A stretch of DNA of 64,000 nucleotides from Salmonirosea aquatica (lineage in GTDB: Bacteria > Bacteroidota > Bacteroidia > Cytophagales > Spirosomataceae), in the NCBI RefSeq assembly GCF_009296315.1, contig NZ_WHLY01000004.1, positions 1 to 64,000 on the forward strand. The letters are read 5' to 3'. Below the pieces are notes generated by a model, which made no database searches, was not told the DNA's origin, and saw only the letters and a program-made list of their open reading frames with translations. Of the stretch, positions 36,643 to 45,298 are shown one piece after another. A program made the translations under genes and the position numbers. Within the stretch, counting starts at the first letter, position 1; every line of letters starts with the position of its first letter.

Positions 36643-37037
36643 ATGTTAAACAAAACCCATTTCAAGAGCCTGCTGGCAGGCGCATTCGCTCTGGCCGGTT
36701 CGGCCACATTCGCCCAAACGACCTCTGCCCCTGATCAGCTCACCGTTGGGGTGTATCAAACCGGCCAGCCTAACAAAATCCGTCTGTCCGTTGAAAAGCA
36801 ACCAAACGCGCTTGTCTTTGTGCAATTGCTGGGCCCGGGAGGTAAGCAACTCTACCAGGGCGCCCTACCCAAAAAAGGGACAAGTTCAGCCAGATCTTTG
36901 ATATGAATGAACTCAGGGACGGGGCCTACACGCTGCGCATCACCCAGGGCAAGGAGGTCATCGTCAAACCGATTCAATTGCATACCGATGCGCCGGAACC
37001 CGTGGCTCCATTGCGGGTCGTGACGCTCGGCAAATAA
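36643..37037 (+). pseudogene. Small secreted Bacteroidota protein, one frameshift
   Basis: The signal peptide (MLNKTHFKSLLAGAFALAGS, cut after TFAQ) and the first strand region (KIRLSVEKQPNALVFVQLLG) are in the first frame, which ends at 36906. One missing A in GGGACAAGTTC gives GTKFSQIFDMNELRDGAYTL and RITQGKEVIVKPIQLH, ending with TAA at 37035-37037. The joined protein of about 131 residues is a one-domain beta-sandwich of the kind often encoded singly in this phylum. The function is unknown. The homopolymer slip suggests a sequencing error or recent decay. Confidence 0.65.
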
Positions 37038-37108
37038 GCCCGAAGTGTTTCAATCGATCCATTTCACGAATCAAAACAAATCCCAATTATTAAATACACC
37101 TTGAACCA

Positions 37109-37972
37109 ATGAATATTTCAGTTTTCAAAAATACCCTTTTTCTTGCCTTAGCGATTGGCTCCGTTGCCTGCCAGAAAGACAGCCCGGTGGGGCCCATGCC
37201 GCCTGACGCAACCTCAAGAGCCACAGCGCGGCTCGGAAGTGAGGGTATCTCACCCAACTCTCCCCATGTGCACAAGCTCACCAAACACGGTGAGGCTACC
37301 CTGACGTACGATAACGATGGCCGACTTCTGAACGTAACCACCCCCGTCCGTGGCAGTTTGGCTATCCAGACCGATTACACCTACAGTCCCGGTAAGATCA
37401 GAGCGTTTACGCATCAGGGAAAGATCAGACTGCGGGATGAAACCTTTATGCTGGATGCCAGCGGCCGCTGCACCGAATCTGCCGAAGCGATTACAGTTGT
37501 CAACAACAATGTCCCTCTCCATTACTTAAGGGAGTGGAAGTTTGCCTACAATGAGAAGGGCCAGTTAGTGAATTACCAGAATAAAAACAGTTGCGTCGGT
37601 GGATTCGGGTACGCTTACAATGCTGACGGCGACATGGTCTCGGCGACGGAAACGACGGGAATATCGAGCAGTTTTGCAACAAAATTCAATTACAGTCCGG
37701 CAGGGAGCGACCCGGTCATTAGTGATAAATATCCGTTGAACGTGATAGGGGTGAACGAACATGACGCTTACCTGCGGATTTTCGGTAAGCCGGGCAAGCA
37801 CCTGGTCACACTCGTAACCCCGCAGGCTTCACTCGATGGCGACTATTACACCTACGTTCTGGACGCGGATGGCTATGTGACCCAACGAAAGCAGTACAAA
37901 CTGACTGGTGCCGCCCTAGTCGATACCAAGTCGTACGCCTACGTGACAGCCGACCTGGGAATGCCGTTCTGA
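37109..37972 (+). CDS. Lipoprotein with YD/RHS-like beta repeats (DUF4595-like)
   Basis: 287 residues with a lipoprotein signal ending IGSVAC (cysteine 21). The body contains short beta repeats of the LTYDNDGRL and YAYNADGDMVSAT kind, plus DADGYVTQRKQYKL near the end. These resemble DUF4595 or YD-repeat surface proteins of Bacteroidota, which are not toxins by themselves. It is co-directional with the small secreted protein gene 71 bp upstream. Confidence 0.7.
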   Translation: MNISVFKNTLFLALAIGSVACQKDSPVGPMPPDATSRATARLGSEGISPNSPHVHKLTKHGEATLTYDNDGRLLNVTTPVRGSLAIQTDYTYSPGKIRAFTHQGKIRLRDETFMLDASGRCTESAEAITVVNNNVPLHYLREWKFAYNEKGQLVNYQNKNSCVGGFGYAYNADGDMVSATETTGISSSFATKFNYSPAGSDPVISDKYPLNVIGVNEHDAYLRIFGKPGKHLVTLVTPQASLDGDYYTYVLDADGYVTQRKQYKLTGAALVDTKSYAYVTADLGMPF

Positions 37973-38036
37973 ACTGCCTGCCCGAGAAACCCGGGGCGTA
38001 CTGCCCCAATTTACGGGACATGTAACCCCGACAAAT

Positions 38037-38073
38037 GCCCTCCCGTGTCCATGCCGGTGGGCTTTCTGTTTTT
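38037..38073 (+). terminator. Possible intrinsic terminator
   Basis: GCCCTCCCG pairs imperfectly with CCGGTGGGC, followed by the T-rich TTTCTGTTTTT. It lies about 65 bp after the lipoprotein stop. The stem has mismatches, so it is a weak call. Confidence 0.4.
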
Positions 38074-38252
38074 AGACTACCGGACCAATCCCCTGCCGTT
38101 GAGACGTTTGGCCCACTTAACGACTCAGAGTCCATTACCAGCCATTCAAAGCCAGATTACGCCTACTTACGCCAAAATTTTTGAAAGACGAGCCTGCCTG
38201 CCCCCATATTTGCTTCATAAGTATACCTGTCTCCTTCTAACACCCCAAAATC

Positions 38253-38651
38253 ATGCATCAAAAAACATCTGCCGCCTTCATGGGCGCGTCATGGCTGGCT
38301 CTCGGAGTGGGTATGCTGGGCTACCTGATCGACCTGTGGCGGTCCGACATGCTGCTGAATGAAAAGGGCTTCTACTTCACCGTGCTGATGTACGGCATTT
38401 TCGCGATGGTATCGGTTCAGAAAAGTGTGCGCGACCGTTTGGAGGGCCTTCCGGTGACGGACCTATACTACGCTATCTGCTGGTTGTCTACCATCCTGTC
38501 TAGTACGCTGCTGACGGTTGGCCTGTGGAACGCAACACTGTTGCCAAGCGAAAAGGGATTTTACACCTCTTCCTTCCTGATGGGTTTGTTCGGAGCCATT
38601 GCCGTCCAGAAAAATACCAGGAACAATCAGGAAGTTTCCAGGAAGGATTAA
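38253..38651 (+). CDS. YiaA/YiaB family inner membrane protein
   Basis: 132 residues holding two copies of the YiaA/B two-helix domain: SAAFMGASWLALGVGMLGYL with LNEKGFYFTVLMYGIFAMVS, then YAICWLSTILSSTLLTVGLW with SEKGFYTSSFLMGLFGAIAV. Both copies end in an xQKxxR motif (VQKSVRDRLEG, VQKNTRNN). The family is widespread, and its function is not established although it is often linked to stress. It stands alone between a lipoprotein gene and a decayed reading. Confidence 0.82.
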   Translation: MHQKTSAAFMGASWLALGVGMLGYLIDLWRSDMLLNEKGFYFTVLMYGIFAMVSVQKSVRDRLEGLPVTDLYYAICWLSTILSSTLLTVGLWNATLLPSEKGFYTSSFLMGLFGAIAVQKNTRNNQEVSRKD

Positions 38652-38689
38652 TTGGATTCGTAATCACTCACCTTCTTTTCGTGGTACCC

Positions 38690-38869
38690 ATGAAAAAACT
38701 AATTATCCGCAAATCCGCCACGCTTTTTTTTATCTTCTGGATATCGGGTTCCTGACCCGCATGGCTTCGGTACCTGCTGTTTTCGGCAATTTTTCCACTG
38801 CTTACTGCCTCCGAAATCTATGCCCAAACCAAGGACATGGTCGATAACGACCCTATTTTTAGGGTATAG
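38690..38869 (+). pseudogene. Broken small secreted or membrane protein
   Basis: MKKLIIRKSATLFFIFWISG runs to a TGA at 38753-38755. The same frame then continues PAWLRYLLFSAIFPLLTASE and IYAQTKDMVDNDPIFRV to TAG at 38867-38869. The continuation looks like a signal-peptide end (AQTKD). The start and its upstream TCACTCACCTTC resemble the intact 59-residue gene at 27947, which is also 180 bp long. Confidence 0.4.
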
Positions 38870-38942
38870 ATTTCTTCTTTTTTCTGGACTAATCTTCCCA
38901 CTAATTATTACTATCACATTTTTAATCACTTTACAAATTACC

Positions 38943-39881
38943 ATGAAAATGAAAACCATTAATCGAAGCTTAGCTCATGAAATAAAATCTACACTTTTCA
39001 AAAAAGCACCCTTCCGCCAATTGGCTATTTACACCCAACGATGTTCTCTTCTGCTTAAACTTTCTTTCGCTTTTTTGCTGGTTGCGGTACAGGTTCAAGG
39101 TCAAGGTCAAGGTAGTATTGACGCGCTGCATAAGCGAAACCAATTCCGGATTGGGGTAGGAGCTGATTACATCAAGACGGTTGATCTTTTGTATTCAACA
39201 AACATGTTTAAGTCGATCAGAACAGAGGTTCAGCTCGAATATTCACACCAGTCAAAAAAAGGCATTTTCTGGTCTGATCTCCATGTATTTTCAGGGGCGT
39301 TAATACCCAATTCTGGGTCTGATGTTGAAATATACGCAAAGGAAACGGATATTAACGGCGTTGAAAGTACTGAACATAAAGTGCTTGAAATTAGTCAAAT
39401 AGGTTTCAATCTACGGTTGGGCTATTTACACAAAATGCAGCAAGTAAGAAGTTCATCCAATGCATTATACATTGGAGGAAGTTTGGAAGAAAATTTAACC
39501 TACATACCCGGATTTATCAATATCGGCTTAATCAATAACGGCTCATTCAATGCCAAAGCACGGTTCGACTATTTTTTAAGAAATGGCAAACCAATCTTTT
39601 TAGAATTGGGAGTTCCACTTGCTTCGGTGGTAACCCGGATGCCCTATCATCAGTCGCCGGGAAGGCCCGATGAGTCGGTTTTGAAATCTTTTTTCACGGG
39701 TAACAATAAGCTGGAAACACTCAATCATTTTCAAAATGTCCGATTTTCAATAAAGTACCCTTTGTTGGTAAAAAAGCGCATCGCTTTGGATATCATGTAC
39801 GCAGCGTCCTGGATGCATTACTACAAACCCAATCACCTTACGGAAGCAGGCAGTCAATTATCTCTTGGTTTTACTTTTTAA
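38943..39881 (+). CDS. Exported protein, probable outer-membrane barrel
   Basis: 312 residues from MKMKTINRSLAHEIKSTLF; an in-frame start at 38820 overlaps the broken reading upstream. A hydrophobic segment (LLLKLSFAFLLVAVQVQGQG) serves as an unusually late signal peptide. The mature part alternates short strands with aromatic ends (FRIGVGADYIKTVDLLY, IGFNLRLGYLHK, ALYIGGSLEENLTYI, AGSQLSLGFTF), typical of an outer-membrane barrel. It ends 13 bp before the S41 protease gene, so the two are probably co-expressed. Confidence 0.6.
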   Translation: MKMKTINRSLAHEIKSTLFKKAPFRQLAIYTQRCSLLLKLSFAFLLVAVQVQGQGQGSIDALHKRNQFRIGVGADYIKTVDLLYSTNMFKSIRTEVQLEYSHQSKKGIFWSDLHVFSGALIPNSGSDVEIYAKETDINGVESTEHKVLEISQIGFNLRLGYLHKMQQVRSSSNALYIGGSLEENLTYIPGFINIGLINNGSFNAKARFDYFLRNGKPIFLELGVPLASVVTRMPYHQSPGRPDESVLKSFFTGNNKLETLNHFQNVRFSIKYPLLVKKRIALDIMYAASWMHYYKPNHLTEAGSQLSLGFTF

Positions 39882-39894
39882 CATATACCTCCTA

Positions 39895-40932
39895 ATGAAA
39901 AAGCAAATAACAGTACTCGCAACAATTCTAATGGGCGTACTTATCTCTTTCACCTCCTGTCAGGAAATGATGGTTGCCCCTGAGGTCGACAATTCCAATG
40001 AAAACAATTTTCGGCAAATGTGGCAGAAATTTGACAGTCATTATGGACTGTTCCTGGTTAAAAATATCGACTGGAATAAGGTGTATACCTCTCACCTACC
40101 GATGGCACAGGCGGCAAGAACCGACGCGGAATTGTTTTCAGTCCTATCCTCGACCGTGCACGTTTTAGATGACAAACATATAAACATCTATACCAACAGT
40201 CCAGAGCTGACAGACTATAACAGCGGGGAAAACGGACATATCCCAGCTCAGGAAGATTTCGATTTCAAGGTAGTCCGGGAAAAATATCTGACTGAATACC
40301 ACGCAGAAACAGACGATTTTGGCTACGGAAAACTAACGTCGGACATTGGCTATATCCATATCAAATCATTCCAGGGCGAGTTTTCGTTTTACGAAAAAAA
40401 CATGGTCAAAGCCATCGACGCTTTGGCTTCCACCAAAGGAATCGTGTTTGACATACGAGACCACAAGGGCGGCTCCGATCAGGTGAGTAAGTACATAGCC
40501 GGCCGATTCTCAAGTTCAAAGAAATTGTTCATGACATCCAGGAAAAGAAACGGTCCAGGTCACGACCAGTTTGATACTGCCGTAAACTGGTATGTAGAGC
40601 CGACGGGTAAAAGCCAATATACTAAACCAGTCATCCTGCTGACGACTTCCACTACGATAAGTGCGGGTGAGACCTTCACGTTTGCCATGCTGGAGAATGC
40701 TAATGTTACCCATATTGGAACTAAGACAGCAGGTGCGTTTACTGATGTGATCGCCCATCAGTTGCCTAACGGGTGGATTATTACCGTCGGTGTAGGCGAC
40801 TACCGCGGATCAGACGGCAAAAGCTATGAAGGCATCGGGATTACGCCGAAAATTAGTAGTGAAAATAAGAAGGTCGATGTGATTAATGGCGTGGACAAAA
40901 CTCTGGAACTGGCCCGCCAAAGATTGGAGTGA
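39895..40932 (+). CDS. S41 family C-terminal processing-type peptidase lipoprotein
   Basis: 345 residues from MKKQITVLATILMGVL with a lipobox (ISFTSC), hence anchored in the envelope. The N-terminal helical cap (FRQMWQKFDSHYGLF) is typical of Bacteroidota S41 proteins. The protease core shows GYIHIKSFQGE, KGIVFDIRDHKGGSD (the conserved R-x-N/H-x-GG strand) and the nucleophile loop TTSTTISAGETF with the catalytic serine before AGE. The end GSDGKSYEGIGITPKIS is normal. No PDZ domain is obvious. It follows the barrel protein gene and may process surface proteins. Confidence 0.88.
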   Translation: MKKQITVLATILMGVLISFTSCQEMMVAPEVDNSNENNFRQMWQKFDSHYGLFLVKNIDWNKVYTSHLPMAQAARTDAELFSVLSSTVHVLDDKHINIYTNSPELTDYNSGENGHIPAQEDFDFKVVREKYLTEYHAETDDFGYGKLTSDIGYIHIKSFQGEFSFYEKNMVKAIDALASTKGIVFDIRDHKGGSDQVSKYIAGRFSSSKKLFMTSRKRNGPGHDQFDTAVNWYVEPTGKSQYTKPVILLTTSTTISAGETFTFAMLENANVTHIGTKTAGAFTDVIAHQLPNGWIITVGVGDYRGSDGKSYEGIGITPKISSENKKVDVINGVDKTLELARQRLE

Positions 40933-40978
40933 GAAGTTTAGTATGGTAGTTAACACACTTGGGACGGTCGGCCGCTCA

Positions 40979-40986
40979 TATCTTTG
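40979..40986 (+). promoter_or_regulatory. -7 box within the IS110 left region
   Basis: TATCTTTG at 40979-40986 matches TAnnTTTG. It lies about 285 bp before the IS110 transposase ATG, so it may drive a non-coding RNA rather than the gene. Confidence 0.4.
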
Positions 40987-40989
40987 TAT

Positions 40990-41271
40990 TTGATTGAGAT
41001 TGTCAGAAAAACCGGGTGCCCGGAGGCGTGCAAATTTTGAATAAGACCTGACAGGGGCAACCAGTACCTGGGATCGGCCCGCTCCGGCGTACCGGCTGAG
41101 ACACCCGCCGGTGATCTTGACCAGGCTGGTTGTGCTGGTTTCCCTGTCCCTTTCCCACAAGCTCCGACAGTACCCATAGACGCGGCTCGATGCTGTGCTC
41201 TGCCATCGATGTGCCAGAGCCGGGAAAGTCGTCGGGTCGGGTTTATGTTTCACCTTCTTATCCATCTAGTT
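40990..41271 (+). ncRNA. Possible IS110 bridge-RNA region
   Basis: IS110-group elements carry a structured non-coding RNA in the region before the transposase gene; it pairs with target and donor DNA. This 280-bp stretch has no supported gene, has its own -7 box, and contains GC-rich inverted pieces (for example CCGGGTGCCCGG near 41010 and CGGCTGAGACACCCGCCGG near 41090). No structure was computed, and the element itself is decayed. Confidence 0.3.
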
Positions 41272-41734
41272 ATGAACGATTTTCTGCGTTACTGCGTGGG
41301 CCTGGCTATTAACAAGGATACGCTCCAGGTTTGCCTGTCGGTGATTGATAATACCGGCCGGGTTACAGCCAAAGCCACCACCAGAGTGGCCAACAAGCCA
41401 GCTGGCTTCGCAGCCCTGCTGGCCTGGGTCGCCCGCCACCGAAAGTTGGGACTGCCCCTGACTTACCTGATGGAGTCGACCGGTGTCTACCACGAGGCGG
41501 TTGCCTGGTACCTGTACCAGCAGGACCAGCCGGTTGTTATCTTGCTGCCCAACAAAGCCAAGCACTACTTTAAAAGCTTGGGCTACAACCGGGCAGCCGG
41601 CGCTGTCCATGAATGACAAGATCGACGCACAGGGATTGTCGCGGATGGGCCTCGAGCAGCAACTGCCGCTCTGGAAGCCACTTTCCAAAAACCTGTACGC
41701 CCTGCGGCTGCTGACACGACAGCACCAGCCGTAA
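41272..41734 (+). pseudogene. IS110 transposase N-terminal half, frameshifted
   Basis: The DEDD RuvC-like domain begins MNDFLRYCVGLAINKDTLQV, with a first acidic position changed to Asn in GLAINK where the family has D. It continues CLSVIDNTGRVTAKATTRVA, YLMESTGVYHEAVAWYL with the conserved glutamate, and LLPNKAKHYFKSLGYN. A shift near 41590 is needed to read MNDKIDAQGLSRMGLEQQLP, with the K.DA..L motif that holds the last aspartate. It stops at 41734. The element is not active. Confidence 0.8.
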
Positions 41735-42297
41735 ATCTGCTAGATTACTGGACAATCAGGCATGGCTGTCATTCAGGCTATCCTAGCCGGACAGCTTGAA
41801 CCAGAACACTTATTCCCTTTAAGGAGATAGAATTATAATTTATAAGTATTTGAAAATCATCATTTTACAGAATAAACTGAAAAAATGTTGATTTGATTAT
41901 CAATAAGTTATAGAATCTAATTTTACGAAAGTATAACCCGAAAGGCAATAACAGGGCTGGTCAGCCAGCGGGTTAAAAAGTCCCGTCAGGAGATTACTGA
42001 TGCTCTACATACAGGGTTGGTGGCGGGAAGAACTGCTCTTCGAATAACAGGCTTCTCTGGATTTTTACCGACTGTATGAACGGAAGATCAAAGAATGCGA
42101 CTAAATCATTGAAACGTTTTTGCCGGGCCGCCGGGGCGGTCAAGTATCTGTGTACGACTACGTGCAAAATTCAAAATCAGACCAAGAAACTAGTATTTAT
42201 GGCCTCACCGTTTAAATCCCGGTACGCTGGAGGCCCCATTTGGAAGAAGAACCCCAGCAAGCTTATTAAAGTAGCTTATGGGACGGTGTACAATTAG
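41735..42297 (+). mobile_element. Continuation of the IS110 remnant, heavily decayed
   Basis: Pieces of the middle and end of the transposase can be read in changing frames: VIQAILAGQLEPEHLFPLR near 41767-41823, RVKKSRQEITDAL near 41970-42010, LDFYRLYERKIKECD then TAA then IIETFLPGRRGGQ near 42056-42140. About 110 AT-rich bases (41830-41940) between the first two pieces do not read as transposase and may be an insertion. The right end was not found. Confidence 0.5.
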
Positions 42298-42543
42298 GTA
42301 CAGAAGCTAAAATCAGCAGATAAACTGACTTCTTAGTTTCTTAACGTGTCGAACCGCCCCGTTTAATGAAGAACCCCAGTAACATTAAACTGACTATCGA
42401 GCATTCATTGCGTTGGCTAAATGTAGAATGGGTGAAATGAAAAATTTACATTAATCTGTCTATATTTATTGCTGAATATTACTACCTTTTCTTTAATCGT
42501 AGCATGTCCACACTTTACTCATATTTTCCTTAATGGTAAATTC
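42298..42543. other. Gap upstream of the Crp/Fnr gene
   Basis: No gene. The sequence GAAGAACCCCAG occurs at 42244-42255 and again at 42366-42377, a short direct repeat. The AT-rich end probably holds the Crp gene's promoter. Confidence 0.35.
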
Positions 42544-43128
42544 ATGGAGCTCTACCATCAAAGGTTGTTAGATTTCATCAGCAATACTCTGGTTATTCCG
42601 CCATCAGACGAAGCCGCCATCCGGCAGTATTTTGAACCTGTGTTCATGCCTAAGGGTACCCTTGCCCATTCACCCGGAAAGATTCCCGGGTACCATAACT
42701 TCATTGTTTCGGGTTACATGCGTAGTTTTCACTTGGATATTGATAACAAGGAAATTACTACGGATCTCAATAACGGCCCGCGGTTTTTTACCTCATACGC
42801 TCACTTTATGAACCGCACAGTTTCTCACGAAACAATCCATTGTATAACAGATTGTGAGGTACTTCGGATCAGTCGCGCCAATGTCGAACTTAGGGCCGAG
42901 GCAAGTTCTACGCTAAAAGACTATACAATACGTATACTTCAAAAGCGCTTGGCAGAGGAGAAAGAACGTATCTCTGATCTAGCCAACCTTACGGCTGAGC
43001 AGCGGTACCTGAAATTTATGAAAGAAAAGCCGAATACAGCAAGACATGTCCCCCTCTCCTACATTGCATCCTACCTCGGCATAACCCAGAGGCATTTAAG
43101 TCGATTAAGAAAGGAGGTTTCTGTCTGA
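42544..43128 (+). CDS. Crp/Fnr family regulator (first copy)
   Basis: 194 residues from MELYHQRLLDFISNTLVIPP; a start at 42469 would add 25 residues. The cyclic-nucleotide-binding-like beta roll (FEPVFMPKGTLAHSPGKIPG, FIVSGYMRSFHLDI) lacks the phosphate-binding RE motif of Crp, so cAMP binding is unlikely. A dimer helix follows, then a helix-turn-helix region LSYIASYLGITQRHLSRLRK preceded by AEQRYLKFM. Two related genes lie at 44412 and 52329. In this phylum such proteins often regulate adjacent membrane-protein or oxidoreductase genes; DUF6326 and DUF4386 genes follow. Confidence 0.85.
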   Translation: MELYHQRLLDFISNTLVIPPSDEAAIRQYFEPVFMPKGTLAHSPGKIPGYHNFIVSGYMRSFHLDIDNKEITTDLNNGPRFFTSYAHFMNRTVSHETIHCITDCEVLRISRANVELRAEASSTLKDYTIRILQKRLAEEKERISDLANLTAEQRYLKFMKEKPNTARHVPLSYIASYLGITQRHLSRLRKEVSV

Positions 43129-43226
43129 TTTCAAACACAAAAAAGACCGTCTGTCCCAATTGGACATTTGTCTGACGACTTCCTGCCGGTACAGAGCTAG
43201 TTTTGGTAAATACATCGCTCTGACTC

Positions 43227-43655
43227 ATGAAACCATCCTCCTATTTACAGAATGTTGATATCAACATTAAAATCAAACTTTCAGCCCTATGGGCATCGGT
43301 CACCTTCCTGTATTTATACGGCGACTACTTTGAGCTGTACGTTCCGCAAAAGGCCGAGGGGTTGATCAGCGGGCACAATCTGCTGGATAGCCCCGTCAAG
43401 CTCCTCCTGGCCGCTCTTTTGCTGGCGATTCCGTCGTTGATGGTCATGCTCTCTGTGCTTACAAAACCTCCCTTGAACCGCTGGCTCAACCTCATTGTGG
43501 GCACTTTCTACACCACGATCATGCTCCTGATCGCCGCCACCAGCCTGACTCCCTGGCGGGCTTTTTACGTGCTGTATGCCCTGATTGAAAGTACCCTCAC
43601 TGCCACAATCGTGTGGTACGCCTGGAAATGGCCTAACGCCTCCCGACATGAATAA
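43227..43655 (+). CDS. DUF6326-like membrane protein
   Basis: 142 residues with four hydrophobic helices: LWASVTFLYLYGDYFELYV, SPVKLLLAALLLAIPSLMVM, LNLIVGTFYTTIMLLIAATS, AFYVLYALIESTLTATIVW. The N-terminal VDINIKIKLSALWA and the RWLNLIVG loop fit the DUF6326 family, often found beside Crp/Fnr-type regulators in Bacteroidota. The next gene begins eight bases before its stop, so the two are coupled. Confidence 0.7.
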   Translation: MKPSSYLQNVDINIKIKLSALWASVTFLYLYGDYFELYVPQKAEGLISGHNLLDSPVKLLLAALLLAIPSLMVMLSVLTKPPLNRWLNLIVGTFYTTIMLLIAATSLTPWRAFYVLYALIESTLTATIVWYAWKWPNASRHE

Positions 43656-44367
43656 GCACACCTCAACAGCCTGGGAACCAAGCCGAAAATTAGGCAGAAT
43701 CGCCGGGGTACTCTACCTCATCATTGTGATCTGTGGCTTCTTGGGCATCATGTACGCGCCTTCGCAGGTCATGGTCAGGGGCGATGCCCCCGCCACCATG
43801 CACAACCTGCTGAATCACGAATTCCTTTTCCGGGCGGGCATGGCGAGCCAGTTGTTGAGTTCGGTCGTGTTCATCTTACTGGTACTCGCACTTTACCGCA
43901 TTTTCCGGGGCATCCACGCACGCCGGGCGCAGTTGATGGTCGTGCTGGTTCTGGTGCAAATCCCCCTCGTATTTTTGGGCGAAGGTTTCCATCTGGCCGC
44001 TTTAATGACCGCCAAGGGTGAACTGATGCCCTCGTTGGCACTGATTCAGCGGCAGGAAACGGTGTATTTGTTTCTGCGTATCTACACCTACGGCAGTATC
44101 ATCCTGCCCATGGTTTTCTGGGGACTTTGGCTCATTCCATTCGGACAGCTGGTGATCCAGTCGGGCTATTTGCCAAAAATCCTCGGAATATGGCTCATCC
44201 TGGGCGGGGTAGCCTACGTCATCGAGGTGATCGATTACCTTTTGCTGGCTGAACGCCTGTCGTTCGTGACCGATTACTTTTTTGTGTTTCATTCGGTAGC
44301 CGAACTGGGCACGATGGCCTGGCTGCTGGCCAAAGGAATACAGGTTAAAGAAAGGTCCCACTCCTAG
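43648..44367 (+). CDS. DUF4386 family membrane protein
   Basis: 239 residues from MNKHTSTAWEPSRKLGRIAG. About six membrane helices with the DUF4386 signature: an RKLGRIAGVLYLIIVICG start, APATMHNLLNHEFLFRAGMA, the GEGFHLAALM loop and GYLPKILGIWLILGGVAYVI. It overlaps the DUF6326 gene by eight bases. A second, more distant family member is at 48535. The function is unknown. Confidence 0.85.
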   Translation: MNKHTSTAWEPSRKLGRIAGVLYLIIVICGFLGIMYAPSQVMVRGDAPATMHNLLNHEFLFRAGMASQLLSSVVFILLVLALYRIFRGIHARRAQLMVVLVLVQIPLVFLGEGFHLAALMTAKGELMPSLALIQRQETVYLFLRIYTYGSIILPMVFWGLWLIPFGQLVIQSGYLPKILGIWLILGGVAYVIEVIDYLLLAERLSFVTDYFFVFHSVAELGTMAWLLAKGIQVKERSHS

Positions 44368-44411
44368 CTTTGTTGCTACAACTCCCGCACACAAGGCCCT
44401 GCCTGCACCGT

Positions 44412-45004
44412 ATGGAAAACTTGATTTTTGATTTCATTGCCCGATACATGCCGCTTTCGGAAGAAGAAAAGCAGGCGGTCATCGACCTGGCGCTAATCAG
44501 AACCTGCAAAAAAGGAACGGTATTGTTGAGCGAGGGTCATCCTGCCCGGGAGGGGTACTTGGTCCTCAGAGGATGCTTGAGAAGCTACTATATCATCGAT
44601 GGTGAAGATAAAACCACTTCCTTTTACACAGAGTTCGAATTCTTCGCTCCTGCCGGACTCGTGACCCACAAACCGTCGCAACAGTACCTTGCCTGCTTGG
44701 AAGACTGCATTCTTGCCGTGGGAAATCCCGATATGGAAAAAGTCATGTTCAAAAGTTTCCCCGTTTCGAAAACTTATGCCGGATCATTTCCGAGCAAATA
44801 CTGGCCAGGAATCAGGTTTCTTTCGATGATTTCAAGACCTCCACCCCCGAGCAGCGGTATCTGAAATTACTCAAAACCCGGCCCGATCTGGTTCAGCGGG
44901 TACCCCAGCACCAGTTGGCCAGCTACCTGGGCATCACTCCACCTTCACTGAGCCGAATTCGTAAAAGATTGGTGGCCGAAGCCAAAACCCTGGCGGTCAA
45001 CTGA
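44412..45004 (+). pseudogene. Crp/Fnr family regulator (second copy), one frameshift
   Basis: From MENLIFDFIARYMPLSEEEK the sensor roll is intact (KKGTVLLSEGHPAREGYLVL, GCLRSYYIIDGEDKTTSFYT). The frame breaks at 44759-44764, where FKSFP should continue RFENLCRIISEQILARN. A CCCC run with one missing C explains it. The DNA-binding half then reads DFKTSTPEQRYLKLLKTRP and QRVPQHQLASYLGITPPSLS, ending at 45002-45004. The copy at 52329 shows the same segment intact (DEFKTSSPEQRYLNL), which confirms the join. It may be functional if the C was lost in sequencing. Confidence 0.8.
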
Positions 45005-45171
45005 ATTCAGGGGTGACCTTTCCCGGTATTCATTCGGACCCCTTTTTTCTTAATTCGGATGAACGGCCCGCGTCGGGAGTTCCACCTATGCCCAAAAACC
45101 AATTTCACAATGTGCCGCTAAATCAGACCACCCCATTGGAGTCAAATTTCAGAAAACTACCTTCAGAACCA

Positions 45172-45219
45172 GTACCCCCCAGGCGGGAGGTGATTGCTCA
45201 CTTCCCGCCTGGGGGGTAC
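45172..45219. repeat. 48-bp near-perfect palindrome
   Basis: 22-base arms (GTACCCCCCAGGCGGGA...) at 45172-45193 and 45198-45219 with a TTGC loop and a single mismatch that would be a G-U pair in RNA. It lies between the broken Crp gene and the AraC-type regulator. No T run follows. Confidence 0.8.
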
Positions 45220-45286
45220 GATCCTATCCGACCATACCGTTTTTCGGCCAACGGTCAATATATCCATTTTCTGCGGGCCCCGTTCT

Positions 45287-45294
45287 TACCTTTG
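45287..45294 (+). promoter_or_regulatory. -7 box just upstream of the AraC-type regulator
   Basis: TACCTTTG matches TAnnTTTG and ends only four bases before the ATG at 45299. If used, the mRNA would start at or beside the start codon (leaderless). Confidence 0.4.
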
Positions 45295-45298
45295 CGGT

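Noticed and set aside
40810-41265. 151-residue minus reading across the IS110 left region
   Set aside because: It overlaps the end of the S41 protease gene and shows no protein family; the region is better explained as non-coding IS110 end.
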